A DNA stretch of 64,000 nucleotides from Palsa-504 sp963822765 (GCA_963822765.1 CAWGJL010000026.1:143584-207583); one strand, 5' to 3'; shown: positions 26,829-34,925, counted from the first letter of the stretch. Numbers and translations: made by a program. The notes: generated by a model not told the origin, from the letters alone.

Positions 26829-28105
26829 CCGCCGACGTCGCCGCCACGCTGGCCACCGCGAACAACGCGGTGCAGCACGCCATGCAGGCCGCCGCCCGGG
26901 CCGCCCGCGCCACCGTCCCCGGCCTGGCCGTGGCGCCGGCCGAACGTCTGGACGACGCGCTGCGCGCCATGGCCGAGCTGCTGCGCCTGCGGGCCGCCCA
27001 GGTGCTCGAGGCCAACGCCGAGGACATGGACGCGGCCCGGGCCGACGGGATCCGGGACGCGCTGCTGGACCGGCTGCGCCTGGACGACCCCCGGCTGGAG
27101 GCCATGGCCGGCCAGCTCCGCGCCCTGGCCGAAGTCCCGGCCGAGCCCTCCCGCCGGACGATCAGGGAGCTGCCCGGCGGCCTCCTCCTGGAGGAGTGCC
27201 GCCGGCCGGTCGGGGTGATCGGGGCCAACTTCGAGGCCCGCCCCAACGTGGTGGTCGACATCGCCTCCCAGTTCGTCAAGTCGCGCAACGCGGGCGTGCT
27301 GCGCACCGGGTCGGCCGCGATCCGGTCGGCCATCGCGCTGGCCGACCAGGTCATCGCGCCCGGCCTGGACCGGGCCGGGCTCGACCCGGCGATGATCCAG
27401 CTGTTCCGGGTGCCCGGCCAGGTCTCGGCCCGGGCGCTGGTCAGCCAGCCCGGCCTGATCCCGCTGGTCATCCTGCGCGGCAGCGGGGACAGCACCCGGT
27501 CGCTGGCCGCCGAGGCGGCCCGGCACGGGGTGCGGACCATGGCCCACGCCGACGGCGGCGCGGTGCTCTACCTGGACGAGGCGGCCGACGCCACGCTGGC
27601 GGCGCAGCTGATCGAGGCCAGCCTGGACCGGCTCGGCGTGTGCAACCGGCTCAACCTGCTGCTCGTCCACCCCGCGCGGTGGGACTCGCTGGTGCCGCTG
27701 ACCCTCACGCTGCTGAACCGGCTGGGCGTCGCCGCGTCGCTGCCGCCGCACGCCCACCCGCTCGGCCACGAGTGGGCGCTGGACGCCGGGCACGAGGCCA
27801 CGGTCACGATCGCCCCCGCCGACGGCCCGTACGCCGCCGCCCTGATCGCCAACGACGAGACCTCGGGCCTGGCCGCCGCGATCGTCACCGCGGACCAGGC
27901 CGCCGCCGCGGAGTTCCTTTCTCGCTACGCCGGGACCGGCGCGTTCTGGAACGCCCCGACCCGCCTGCTCGACGGGTTCAAGCTCCTGTCGGTGCCCGAG
28001 ACCGGGATCAACATCGACGCCGTCCCCGGCCCCCGCGGCCCGGTCACCTTCCGCGACCTGTACCTGCGCCAGTTCGTCGTCACCCCGGCCGCCACCGGTC
28101 AGTAA
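26825..28105 (+). CDS. proA: glutamate-5-semialdehyde dehydrogenase (gamma-glutamyl phosphate reductase)
   Basis: 426 aa. GVIGANFEARPNVVVDIA (the family YEARPNV motif), LRTGSAAIRSA (usually RGGxEA), VILRGSGDSTR (usually IPRGG) and the catalytic Cys in LGVCNRLNLLLV are visible, with the C-terminal GFKLLSVPETGIN. It reduces gamma-glutamyl phosphate to glutamate semialdehyde with NADPH, step 2 of proline synthesis. Several otherwise near-invariant residues differ (LRTGS for LRGGS, VICRGS-like for IPRGG), so a divergent ProA-like paralogue is possible. proB is not adjacent. Confidence 0.85.
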   Translation: MTADVAATLATANNAVQHAMQAAARAARATVPGLAVAPAERLDDALRAMAELLRLRAAQVLEANAEDMDAARADGIRDALLDRLRLDDPRLEAMAGQLRALAEVPAEPSRRTIRELPGGLLLEECRRPVGVIGANFEARPNVVVDIASQFVKSRNAGVLRTGSAAIRSAIALADQVIAPGLDRAGLDPAMIQLFRVPGQVSARALVSQPGLIPLVILRGSGDSTRSLAAEAARHGVRTMAHADGGAVLYLDEAADATLAAQLIEASLDRLGVCNRLNLLLVHPARWDSLVPLTLTLLNRLGVAASLPPHAHPLGHEWALDAGHEATVTIAPADGPYAAALIANDETSGLAAAIVTADQAAAAEFLSRYAGTGAFWNAPTRLLDGFKLLSVPETGINIDAVPGPRGPVTFRDLYLRQFVVTPAATGQ

Positions 28106-28198
28106 CGATCAGGCTCCGAGGAACGCCTGGACGTCCAGGCAGTCATCGGGGTTCCTTTCCGGCCGCCTGCTCTGACCGGGGCGAGGCGGAACCCGCCT

Positions 28199-29539
28199 TC
28201 ACCTCACGATCGCGTTGCCGGCCGGGGAGGTCTGCAGCGGAGCGCTCGCGGTCGTGGCCGGCAGCGTCGACGGGTCGACGAAGGTGCTGCCGCCCGGCCC
28301 GGCCTGCACGGCCTGGTGCAGCGCGCTGCCCTGCAGGTACTGCGGCCAGGTGAGGAACCACTGGGTCCAGCCGTTGCCCCAGGTACCGCCCTTCGGGCTG
28401 CCCATCACGGTGATCGGGTCCCCGGGCACGGCCAGGTTGTAGTACGTTTCCGCGTCGGCGGGCGCCAGGTTGACGCAGCCGTGGCTGACGTTCTCGAAGC
28501 CCTGCTCGCCCACCGACCAGTAGGCGTCGTGGTAGTAGTCCCCGCTGAAGGTGAACCGCACCGACCAGGGCACCGACAGGCTGTAACCCGGGCCGGTCAT
28601 CTGCACCGGGTTGGCCTTCTCGATGGTCAGGTAGCTCCCGTCGGGCGTGTCGTCGCCCGGCCGCCCGGAGCTGATCGGCCAGTTGTAGCGGAGCTTGCCG
28701 TTGTAGTAGATCTGCGTGCGGTGGGTCCTGGTGTTCGCGACCGCGATCACCGATGCGCCGATGCCGAAGGTCTGGGTCAGGGTGTGCGCGCCGTATACGC
28801 CGGGCGCGCCCTGCACGCCGTCCAGGTGCCCGGTGAAGCTGACCGTGGTCCCGCTCGGCCAGTAGTCACGCGGCCGGAAGTAGACGCAGGTCGGGGCCAT
28901 GTTGCAGGGATCGTCCCAGTACCAGGAACCGACCACCGGGACCGAGGTGGTGAGCTGCAGGGCCCGTTCGACCGCGGCCTTGTCGGTGATCCGCTGGCTG
29001 AAGTACAAGATGATCGGCATCCCGACGCCGTAGGCCTGGTGATAGCCCTCGACGATCTCGGTGGTGAACGTCTGGCTGGGTGTCAGCGTGCGGAACGCGC
29101 TGGTCGCGGTCGCCGTGCCGCCCTTCCCGGACGCCGTGGCCGTCACCGTGTAGGCCTGCGAGACGCCCAGCGTCCACTGGCTGTGCCATACCGTCCCGCC
29201 CTGGCTCAGGCTGCCGGTAACCGCGTCCCCGGACGTCCGCACGCTCACGTGGGTCAGCGTCCCCCCGGCCGCCGTGACCGTGATCCCCGCCGACGGATCC
29301 GCCTTCCTGGCGCCGTCCGCCGGCGTGACCGTGACCCGCGGAGCCGCCACCCCGCCTCCCGACGCGGCCCCGGCCCCCGTCCCGGCCCCGCTCCCCGCCG
29401 TCGCGGTATGGCCCGCCGCGCTGACCTGAGTAGTCCCGTGCCCGCCGCCCCCGGTGCACCCCGCCGCCACCAGCGCCAGCACAGCCACAGCGGCCACTCC
29501 CGCCCCGCGCCGCACGATCATCGTCCCTACCGCCCGCAT
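28199..29539 (-). CDS. L,D-transpeptidase lipoprotein (Ig-like + YkuD)
   Basis: 446 aa from ATG 29539; ATG 29521 has a better spaced AGGG and is a credible alternative. The lipobox ALVAAGC gives the lipid-modified Cys near residue 28. Ig-like domains (VTPADGARKADPSAGITVTA; LQLTTSVPVVGSWYWDD..RPRDYWPSGTTVSFTGHL) precede the YkuD domain with THRTQIYYNGKLRYNWPISSGR, SGDYYHDAYWSV and catalytic VSHGCVNLAPADA. It is a close paralogue of the gene at 20158, including the C-terminal FVDPSTLPATTASAPLQTSPAGN extension. It acts outside the membrane in 3-3 crosslinking. There is an additional disulfide candidate (DPCNMAPTCVYF), absent from the paralogue. Confidence 0.95.
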   Translation of the reverse strand: MRAVGTMIVRRGAGVAAVAVLALVAAGCTGGGGHGTTQVSAAGHTATAGSGAGTGAGAASGGGVAAPRVTVTPADGARKADPSAGITVTAAGGTLTHVSVRTSGDAVTGSLSQGGTVWHSQWTLGVSQAYTVTATASGKGGTATATSAFRTLTPSQTFTTEIVEGYHQAYGVGMPIILYFSQRITDKAAVERALQLTTSVPVVGSWYWDDPCNMAPTCVYFRPRDYWPSGTTVSFTGHLDGVQGAPGVYGAHTLTQTFGIGASVIAVANTRTHRTQIYYNGKLRYNWPISSGRPGDDTPDGSYLTIEKANPVQMTGPGYSLSVPWSVRFTFSGDYYHDAYWSVGEQGFENVSHGCVNLAPADAETYYNLAVPGDPITVMGSPKGGTWGNGWTQWFLTWPQYLQGSALHQAVQAGPGGSTFVDPSTLPATTASAPLQTSPAGNAIVR

Positions 29540-29575
29540 ACCAGCACCGTTCCCCCGAACGACGTTTTGTATACG

Positions 29576-29867
29576 CTACCGCGCACCATCGCTAGCGGCC
29601 CGTTTCATCCCTACTCGCCCCATTCGCCCACCATGCCTAACCTGGTCGATGACACATCGACCAGGCAAGAGCTGGTACAACGCCCCATCGACGGAAACTG
29701 GACCCCGCCAAAGCCGCTTCCACGGGTAGACGCAGAACACCGCGAAGCTGTGGTGCGGGGACCCCGCCGGCCTGCACGCCCTCGGCCAGGAACGGGAAGT
29801 TGCGGCCGGTCCCGGGCCGCAGTGGCCCAGGGCTTCGGTTCGGGGGATAGGCGTAGCGGACGAACAT
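29576..29867 (-). pseudogene. DUF6390-like gene remnant (end of hydrogenase unit 1)
   Basis: Starts at ATG 29867 with MFVRYAYPPN, the conserved start of the DUF6390-like protein of actinobacterial hydrogenase loci. A 4-base insertion relative to the other copy (CGAA after codon 10) shifts the frame; past it the reading ALGHCGPGPA resumes in the +1 frame. The same frame then jumps to what looks like the C-terminal part (PHHSFAVFCVYPWKRL) and stops at 29576. About 200 residues of the middle are missing. The gene is therefore inactivated by a frameshift and an internal deletion. Family assignment is from recall of the N-terminal motif, so moderate confidence. Confidence 0.6.
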
Positions 29868-29903
29868 CAGCGGCCCGCCGGGGTCAGGGCCCCGGCGTCC
29901 CGG

Positions 29904-30263
29904 TCACCGAGGCGGCGCGGTCGCCGGTGCCGCCGCGTACGTGACCGATTCCAGGACCATCTCGTCGCCGCCGCTGATCCGGGCGTTGTTGCTCGCGCAG
30001 CGCGGGCAGGTGGCCAGCAGGTCGGTGGTCTCGCCGCTGTGCCCGCAGTCCGGGCAGTCGATGGTGGCCGGCACCGTCACGAGCTCGACGGCGGCGCCGG
30101 CCGCCTCGGTTCCTTCAGCGATCATGCTGAACGCCTGGGCCAGGGATTCCTCGTCGACGGCGTGCCGGACCCCGAACCGGACCCGGACCCCCGTGACCCG
30201 GCGGCCGCCAGCACGCTGGCGTACCGCGTCCACCACGCCTTCGCACAAGCCGAATTCGTGCAT
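29904..30263 (-). CDS. hypA: hydrogenase nickel chaperone HypA, copy 1
   Basis: 119 aa. The nickel ligand His2 is in MHEFGLCEGVV. The structural zinc site is two CxxC pairs: CPDC (about residue 70) and CPRC (about residue 86). HypA delivers Ni(II), with HypB, to the large subunit precursor before the C-terminal cut. No hypB, hypC, hypD, hypE or hypF lies in the window, so these must be elsewhere or beyond the edges. It is identical in protein sequence to the copy at 36773. It lies 29 bp after the 89-aa gene in the minus-strand operon. Confidence 0.95.
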   Translation of the reverse strand: MHEFGLCEGVVDAVRQRAGGRRVTGVRVRFGVRHAVDEESLAQAFSMIAEGTEAAGAAVELVTVPATIDCPDCGHSGETTDLLATCPRCASNNARISGGDEMVLESVTYAAAPATAPPR

Positions 30264-30292
30264 GCCGCTCCCAGCCGTTCAGACCTTGGTGA

Positions 30293-30562
30293 TCACGCCG
30301 CGCGGCGGGCGCGCCGCTCGATGAGTTCGTCCACCACGCTGCCGAACAACGCGGCCCGGTTCCCGCTGCCGGACCTGCGGCTCACGCGTTCCATGGCCGG
30401 GCGGGCCACGGTCTCGAACGTGTTGATGGCCTCGCTCAGGAACCGCCGGGTCTCCGGGGAAGCCATGATCGCCTGAGCCGATTCGATCGCCTCCTGCAGG
30501 CCCTTGCGCCCCTGGCGGGTGCCGATGTAATAGCCGACCGCGAATCCGATGACAACTTCCAC
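30293..30562 (-). CDS. small conserved hydrogenase-locus protein, 89 aa, copy 1
   Basis: Begins MEVVIGFAVGYYIGTRQGRKGL: a short hydrophobic N-terminal segment with a GxxxGxxxG-like pattern, reminiscent of YtxH-type membrane-associated small proteins. An amphipathic helix (AIESAQAIMASPETRRFLSEAINTFETVA) and a basic tail (ELIERRARRAA) follow. It differs from copy 2 by a single residue (ARPAM versus AGPAM). Role unknown; its fixed place between the protease and hypA suggests a structural or membrane-anchoring role for the enzyme (inference). Confidence 0.75.
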   Translation of the reverse strand: MEVVIGFAVGYYIGTRQGRKGLQEAIESAQAIMASPETRRFLSEAINTFETVARPAMERVSRRSGSGNRAALFGSVVDELIERRARRAA

Positions 30563-30591
30563 GCCCTCAGGTCCTTCCTGGCGCTCGCGGA

Positions 30592-30696
30592 TTACATGTC
30601 GCGAATCTCGAGGTACCGCTTGATGTCCGGCAGTGAATCAACCACCAGGGCCAGCACCGCCGCGATGACTGCCGCCTTGATCAGCCTGCTCAGCAT
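30592..30696 (-). CDS. DUF6893-like single-helix peptide, 34 aa, copy 1
   Basis: ATG 30696 sits 6 nt after a perfect AAGGAGGTG ribosome-binding site and encodes MLSRLIKAAVIAAVLALVVD then SLPDIKRYLEIRDM. One membrane helix with a charged C-terminus ending in a KRYxxIR motif is typical of the DUF6893 small proteins of actinobacteria. The strong ribosome-binding site and conservation in copy 2 (two conservative changes) support translation. It may act as a membrane anchor or assembly peptide near the hydrogenase (inference). Confidence 0.75.
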   Translation of the reverse strand: MLSRLIKAAVIAAVLALVVDSLPDIKRYLEIRDM

Positions 30697-30738
30697 CCTG
30701 AGCACCTCCTTCCTGACTCGGTTCATCCAGGTGTCGGT

Positions 30739-31389
30739 TTAAGTCCGCCATGCACTCCTGCTCGTCCGCCGCCTCCCGCACGTCCGCCTGCGGCCCGGCC
30801 AAATCCGCCTGCAGCCCGGCCACCTCTTCCTGCGGCCCGGCCACCTCCGCCTGCGGCCCGGCCACCTCCGCCTGCGGCCCGGCCACCTCCGCCTGCGGCC
30901 CGGCCACGTCTGCTGGCGCGCCGGCCCGGTCGCCTGGGCCAGGATCTCCTCCACGGCCCGGACCGCGTGCGGCAGCGCCTCCCGCACCGGATCGGACAGG
31001 CCCATGCCCGCGTCGACCTCGGCCGGCTCGCACGCCACCACCAGGTTCCGCCCCGAATGGCCGCCCAGCGAGGACAGCAGCCCGAAGATCGCGTCCGGGG
31101 TCAGGCTGTGCGCGTCGATGACCGGCTGGGCCTCGGGGCTGGGCAGTTCCACCTCGAGCACGCTCACGGTGCCCGGTGCCTCGCCGCGCGGCGCCGCGTC
31201 CACCAGCACGAACAGGTCGTACCCGTCGAGCAGCTCGTAGACCAGGTGGACGCCGCGGATGCCGTAGTCCCGGATCTGCACGCCGGGCGGCTCCGGACGC
31301 TCGGCGAGCAGCCGGATGACCTCGACGCCGAACGCGTCGTCGCGCAGGAACACGTTGCCCACGCCCGCCACCAGGATCCGTCCGGTCAT
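30739..31389 (-). CDS. hydrogenase maturation protease, copy 1 (expanded repeat tail)
   Basis: 216 aa from ATG 31389, overlapping the previous stop by ATGA. The HyaD/HupD-type fold is clear: GRILVAGVGNVFLRDDAFGVEV has the GxGNxxxxDDxxG motif, DYGIRGVHLVYELLDGYDLFVLVDAA carries the second Asp nickel ligand, and DAHSLTPDAIFGLL the His. It removes the C-terminal peptide of HhyL after nickel insertion. The fold ends near residue 160 (AVEEILAQAT); beyond it is a 55-residue tail with repeated WPGRRRR encoded by a 21-bp minisatellite. The tail is much shorter in copy 2, so it is probably dispensable. ATG 31389 is chosen over the upstream in-frame start. Confidence 0.93.
   Translation of the reverse strand: MTGRILVAGVGNVFLRDDAFGVEVIRLLAERPEPPGVQIRDYGIRGVHLVYELLDGYDLFVLVDAAPRGEAPGTVSVLEVELPSPEAQPVIDAHSLTPDAIFGLLSSLGGHSGRNLVVACEPAEVDAGMGLSDPVREALPHAVRAVEEILAQATGPARQQTWPGRRRRWPGRRRRWPGRRRRWPGRRKRWPGCRRIWPGRRRTCGRRRTSRSAWRT
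30770..30920 (-). repeat. 21-bp minisatellite in the protease tail, unit 1
   Basis: About six to seven units of CCGGCCACCTCCGCCTGCGG+C (plus-strand reading), three of them identical; two units remain at the matching site in unit 2 (37640-37700). Confidence 0.85.
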
Positions 31390-33443
31390 GTGGTTTCCCC
31401 CGCCTCGCACGGCTCGACCTCGTCGGGCATGAAGTACAAGAACCGCCCGTGCGCGATGCTCAGCTCAGGGTCGGGGTGATCGGTCAGCATCACGGCCAGG
31501 TACGGCTGGTCTTCGACGTCGAGCAGCACGGCCTGGACCTCGGCCACCCGCCCGGCCAGGAACATGTCCTGGGCGTCGGCGCGGCGCTTGCCCGGCCGCA
31601 GCCGGACCAGGCTGCCACGGGCCACCTGCTGCCCGCAGATCAGCACCGAGTCGGTATCCGGCGACACCGACGCGTCGGCCTCCGGATCCCACCACGGCAC
31701 CGACGGGTCGTACTCGACCGGGAAGCCAGCGTCGTCAGCGCGCAGCGCGCTGGCACCGGGAGCGGCCGGGCGTAGCGAGCGGATGGTGCCGTGCAGCCGT
31801 TCCATGGTCGGCGCGTCCATCGCCTCGACCCGGTCGATCAGCGCGGCCGCCCGGGGGTCGGTGGCCCGGGCCTCGAGCTTCTCCGCATCGGACAGCGCGA
31901 GCGTGCGCAGGGTCAGGATCTCGTCGATCTCGGTGCCGTCGTACAGTTCGCCGGGGCTCTCCGGGGCCAGCTCCGGGTGGTCGTACAGGATGATCGGCGA
32001 GGCCAGCATGACCTGGCGCCCGCCCTCGGGGTCGGCCAGGACCGGCCATACGCCGGTGTTCTGGCAGTCGGCCACGGCGGGCTTGGCCCACTCCGGCGGG
32101 TCGGTCATCGAGATGAAGGCGCCGCCGGAGACGGTCGCGATCACGTGCGCGGCGACCAGCGCGGTCGGCAGCGCGTCGTCCCTGACCACGGGCGAGGGCT
32201 CGGCCGCGGTCCGGTTTTCCACCCGGACCTGGAGCCGGACCGCCCGCCACGGACCCGGCACCGGGATCGTGCGGATACTAACCAGGCCGGCCAGGGGTTC
32301 CCGGCGCCGGACCGCGATCCCCGCGTCTGGTGACGGTTCACGATCTTCCCCTCCCGGCACCGAGAACTCCCTGACCAGACCTGGGCCTAGCAGCTCCTCG
32401 GGACCGGCGGTGAACTCGATCTCACGTTCCACCGCCTCGTCCCAGGAGCCGGTTCCCTGAAGCGGCATCATGCTGCGCCGCTGAACCTGCAGGAACCGCA
32501 CGATGACCTGGACCGCCGGCTGCCCGGAGTGCTCAAGGACCCACTCGGACTGGGTGACGCTGGTCTCGGACGGGTCGACCGCGGCGTACCCGGGCGCCAT
32601 CACCACGCCGAACTGCCAGCGGCTGTGGTTCTTCTGGGACGAGGCCCGGTACGGGTACAGGATGTAACCCTCGTAGAGGACGGCGTCGGCGACGCGCCGC
32701 ACCGCGTCCAGGCTCACCCCGCTGTCAGTCATGAGCCGCATCCTCGGCATCGGCCACGTCCGAAGCCCCGGCCACGCCCGAAGCCCCGGCCACGCCGAAG
32801 CGCCCGCCTCGGCCCGCCGGACCTCGGCCAGCAGGGCCTCCAGGGTCGAGTCCCAGGTGGGCAGGGCGCGCTTGGCCTTGAACGCGGACAGCTCGTCCAG
32901 CGTCTCGCGGCTGCAGCGCAGCCACGCGCTGTTGGGGAAGTGGACGTCCGCCAGCTCCCGCCAGATGCTCACCGGCATCCGGTAGGTAGCCTCGGCGCTC
33001 CACGGCACCAGCTCGACCGAGAAGCCGTCGCCGTTGGCCACGAACACGGTCCCGCTGAACAGCAGGAGCAGGGGCACGGTGCCGTCGTCCAGCCCGTACA
33101 GGTAGCGGGCCGAGGTCACCTCCAGGTCATAGGTGACCGGCACCTGCAGGTCGGCCTCGGTCACCGCGGTGAACGTGGGGACCATCGTGGTTACCGTGGC
33201 GAGCTGGATCGGCTTGACCGTCTCGGCCCAGCGCGACGGGTCGCCGAACAGGTCGTGCAGCCGCTCCGCCTCGGTCGCGGAGTACCGCCGCCGGTGCGGT
33301 TCGATGCGGATCTGGCAGCGCAGCGCGATGGCGTGCACCCGCACGCCCGAACGCTCGGTGATGGTCAGCGAGAACGTCAGCGTCGGGGTGGCCGCGTACC
33401 GCTCCGCGGTGGCGCCTTCGCAGCCGAAGATGAGGTCGGCCAT
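31386..33443 (-). CDS. fused DUF6084-like + unassigned hydrogenase-locus protein, copy 1
   Basis: A single 685-aa frame. Residues 1-~215 (MADLIFGCEGATAERYAATP ... EALLAEVRRAEAG) match the separate DUF6084-like protein at 39501. Residues ~237-685 (MTDSGVSLDAVRRVADAVLYEGYILYPYRASSQKNHSRWQFGVV ...) match the separate 448-aa protein at 38162. In unit 2 the two genes overlap by 8 bp in different frames. Here the 18-bp repeat between them has fewer units and one base less, so the frames join through a linker (SAWPGLRAWPGLRTWPMP). The result is either a genuine fusion or an indel error in repeats. Both parts are conserved companions of group 1h hydrogenases with no proven biochemical role. Confidence 0.8.
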   Translation of the reverse strand: MADLIFGCEGATAERYAATPTLTFSLTITERSGVRVHAIALRCQIRIEPHRRRYSATEAERLHDLFGDPSRWAETVKPIQLATVTTMVPTFTAVTEADLQVPVTYDLEVTSARYLYGLDDGTVPLLLLFSGTVFVANGDGFSVELVPWSAEATYRMPVSIWRELADVHFPNSAWLRCSRETLDELSAFKAKRALPTWDSTLEALLAEVRRAEAGASAWPGLRAWPGLRTWPMPRMRLMTDSGVSLDAVRRVADAVLYEGYILYPYRASSQKNHSRWQFGVVMAPGYAAVDPSETSVTQSEWVLEHSGQPAVQVIVRFLQVQRRSMMPLQGTGSWDEAVEREIEFTAGPEELLGPGLVREFSVPGGEDREPSPDAGIAVRRREPLAGLVSIRTIPVPGPWRAVRLQVRVENRTAAEPSPVVRDDALPTALVAAHVIATVSGGAFISMTDPPEWAKPAVADCQNTGVWPVLADPEGGRQVMLASPIILYDHPELAPESPGELYDGTEIDEILTLRTLALSDAEKLEARATDPRAAALIDRVEAMDAPTMERLHGTIRSLRPAAPGASALRADDAGFPVEYDPSVPWWDPEADASVSPDTDSVLICGQQVARGSLVRLRPGKRRADAQDMFLAGRVAEVQAVLLDVEDQPYLAVMLTDHPDPELSIAHGRFLYFMPDEVEPCEAGETT
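32752..32808 (-). repeat. 18-bp minisatellite at the DUF6084 end, unit 1
   Basis: Three units of GGCCACGCCCGAAGCCCC (plus strand); the third is one base short. Unit 2 has four units at 39528-39590. Confidence 0.85.
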
Positions 33444-33444
33444 G

Positions 33445-34287
33445 TCAGTGTTCTTCCGGCTCGGGCTGGCGCGGTCCGGGCATCAGGTCCGGGCTGCCTC
33501 GCTTACCGGCCAGTGGCACCGCGCGCCGCCGCAGCCCGTCCAGGAAGACGGCCAGGGCCGCGTGGGCCTCCGCGCCGCCGTCGAATCCCTGCCACTTCAT
33601 CCGCAGCTCGCCGACCAGCGCGTAGCACTCGTCGATCGGGATCAGGAAGACCTCGTATCTCGGGGGGGTTTGGGGGTCGTCCCCCCGGACTAACACTCCG
33701 TCCTCCGTGCGGTTGACGAAGATGGCCTCCACGTCCGGGGCCAGCGTGCCGAGCAGCGGGTGGGCGGCGGCCAGCCGGTCCCAGGCGGCCAGGTCCAGCT
33801 CGCACTCGGTCGCGCCGCCGGGGCTCGGGTAGCCGGCCACCACCCGGTCCAGCGCCGAGTTGTGGAAGAAGAACGCCATGGCCACCGGGATCTGCAGCTC
33901 GTTCCAGTCCGCGTCGGTCAGCGGCCGGCCCGGGTCGTGGTAGACGTGCTCCGGTACGGCCCGGTACTGGCCGCCTGCCGCCCCCTCATGCGTGAAGAGC
34001 AGATAACATGCGCGGCAGGTGCAGGCCAGCGACCGTTTCCCCAGGTCCACGACGTGCCCGTGCCGCTCGCCGAGCACGTCGCGGCACATCTCGCACCGTT
34101 CGGTGCCCTCGGCCGCGTCGCGGTCGGAGCGCGCCGCCGCCCGCGCGGCCAGGACCTCGTGGATCGACGGCGGCAGGCCCGGCGGCGGGCCCGGGCGCGC
34201 GCCCGCGCCCGCCTGCCGCTTGACGAACCGCCGCAAGCCAGTAGCGCCGGCGCCAGACGCCCCGGAAACCTCCGGCCCGGCCGTCAC
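33445..34287 (-). CDS. DUF5947-like hydrogenase-locus protein, copy 1 (intact)
   Basis: 280 aa from GTG 34287, overlapping the NifU-like stop by GTGA. After a low-complexity N-terminus (to about residue 55) comes CEMCRDVLGERHGHVVDL and CTCRACYLLFTHEGA: two CxxC pairs that could hold Zn or an Fe-S cluster. Then comes a conserved domain (YRAVPEHVYHDPGRPLTDADWNEL, PVAMAFFFHNS, AHPLLGTLAPDVEAIFVNR, RYEVFLIPIDECYALVGELRMKWQGFDGG). The same gene in unit 2 is frameshifted, so this is the only intact copy. The cysteine pairs make it a candidate electron-transfer or assembly factor (inference). Confidence 0.8.
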   Translation of the reverse strand: MTAGPEVSGASGAGATGLRRFVKRQAGAGARPGPPPGLPPSIHEVLAARAAARSDRDAAEGTERCEMCRDVLGERHGHVVDLGKRSLACTCRACYLLFTHEGAAGGQYRAVPEHVYHDPGRPLTDADWNELQIPVAMAFFFHNSALDRVVAGYPSPGGATECELDLAAWDRLAAAHPLLGTLAPDVEAIFVNRTEDGVLVRGDDPQTPPRYEVFLIPIDECYALVGELRMKWQGFDGGAEAHAALAVFLDGLRRRAVPLAGKRGSPDLMPGPRQPEPEEH

Positions 34288-34844
34288 CGCGTCCCCCGGG
34301 CCGCCGTCGGGCGCCGGGAGATCTGCAGCAGCGGCAACTCCGGTTCCGGCGTGACGACCTCGACGTGCACGCCGGCCGTCTCCGGCGCCGCCAGGGCCAC
34401 CGCTTCCTCGACGGCCGCCTGGACCGCTCCCGAGGACGACCCGCAGCCGTGGCCGCCGCGCTCCAGGCGCAGGTGGATGACGCCCTGGTCGTCGACGCCG
34501 TCGAAGGTCACCTCGCCCGGGTGCGCGCCGAGCTGCGGCATGACCGCCTCGATGGCGCGCTGGACCCGGTCCTCGACCGGCAGCGGGTGCAGGTCGTGCA
34601 GCAGCAGCAGGCTCTCCACCAGCGGGTCGCCGGCCAGCTGGCCCATCAGTCGCGGGCCCGCGACGGCGTCGGCGCCGATGATCTTGACGATCTCGGCCAG
34701 CCCGGCGCCGTACAGGTCGACCAGGCAGCTCACGAGCTGTTCCGCGGTGGCGGCGACCTGCGGTCCGGCCTGCGCTCCCAGCTCGGCGAGCAGCGCTTCG
34801 ACCCGCTCGCCCGCCTTTTGCGCATCGTGGCCAGCAGCCATCAA
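34284..34844 (-). CDS. NifU C-terminal-domain-like protein, copy 1
   Basis: 186 aa. An N-terminal helical half (MAAGHDAQKAGERVEALLAELG ... GPRLMGQLAGDPLVESLLLLHDLHPL) is followed by a NifU-type scaffold domain (VEDRVQRAIEAVMPQLGAHPGEVTFDGV..GVIHLRL). In canonical NifU domains a CxxC follows; here it reads GGHGCGSSSGAVQAAVEEAV, keeping one Cys only. A full CxxC for Fe-S transfer is therefore missing and the protein may be a structural variant. NifU-like genes are regular companions of hhySL, where a role in Fe-S supply to HhyS has been proposed. Identical layout in unit 2. Confidence 0.85.
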   Translation of the reverse strand: MMAAGHDAQKAGERVEALLAELGAQAGPQVAATAEQLVSCLVDLYGAGLAEIVKIIGADAVAGPRLMGQLAGDPLVESLLLLHDLHPLPVEDRVQRAIEAVMPQLGAHPGEVTFDGVDDQGVIHLRLERGGHGCGSSSGAVQAAVEEAVALAAPETAGVHVEVVTPEPELPLLQISRRPTAARGTR

Positions 34845-34865
34845 GACTCCCTCGAAATCTATTCA

Positions 34866-34908
34866 GGTCCGCGCCCGCCCCAGGAGCGCCCGGAGGCGAG
34901 CGCGGACC
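34866..34908 (-). other. intercistronic hairpin between hhyL and the NifU-like gene, unit 1
   Basis: GGTCCGCGCTCGCC pairs with GGCGGGCGCGGACC (minus strand, one G-U pair), loop around CTCCGGGCGCTCCTGG. There is no U tract. A hairpin with a different left arm but the same right arm lies at the same place in unit 2. Confidence 0.55.
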
Positions 34909-34925
34909 GCGTGGTGTTAACCGGT

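Noticed and set aside
30638..31033. minus-strand frame with GPQAEVA repeats ending MADLNRHLDEPSQEGG
   Set aside because: It overlaps the protease and the 34-aa peptide gene in another frame; the repeat period explains its open frame. No independent start signal seen.
33655..33700. G7-T3-G5 tract suggesting phase variation in the DUF5947-like gene
   Set aside because: The tract has the same length in both units; the copy-2 frameshift is ~40 bp away at different bases.
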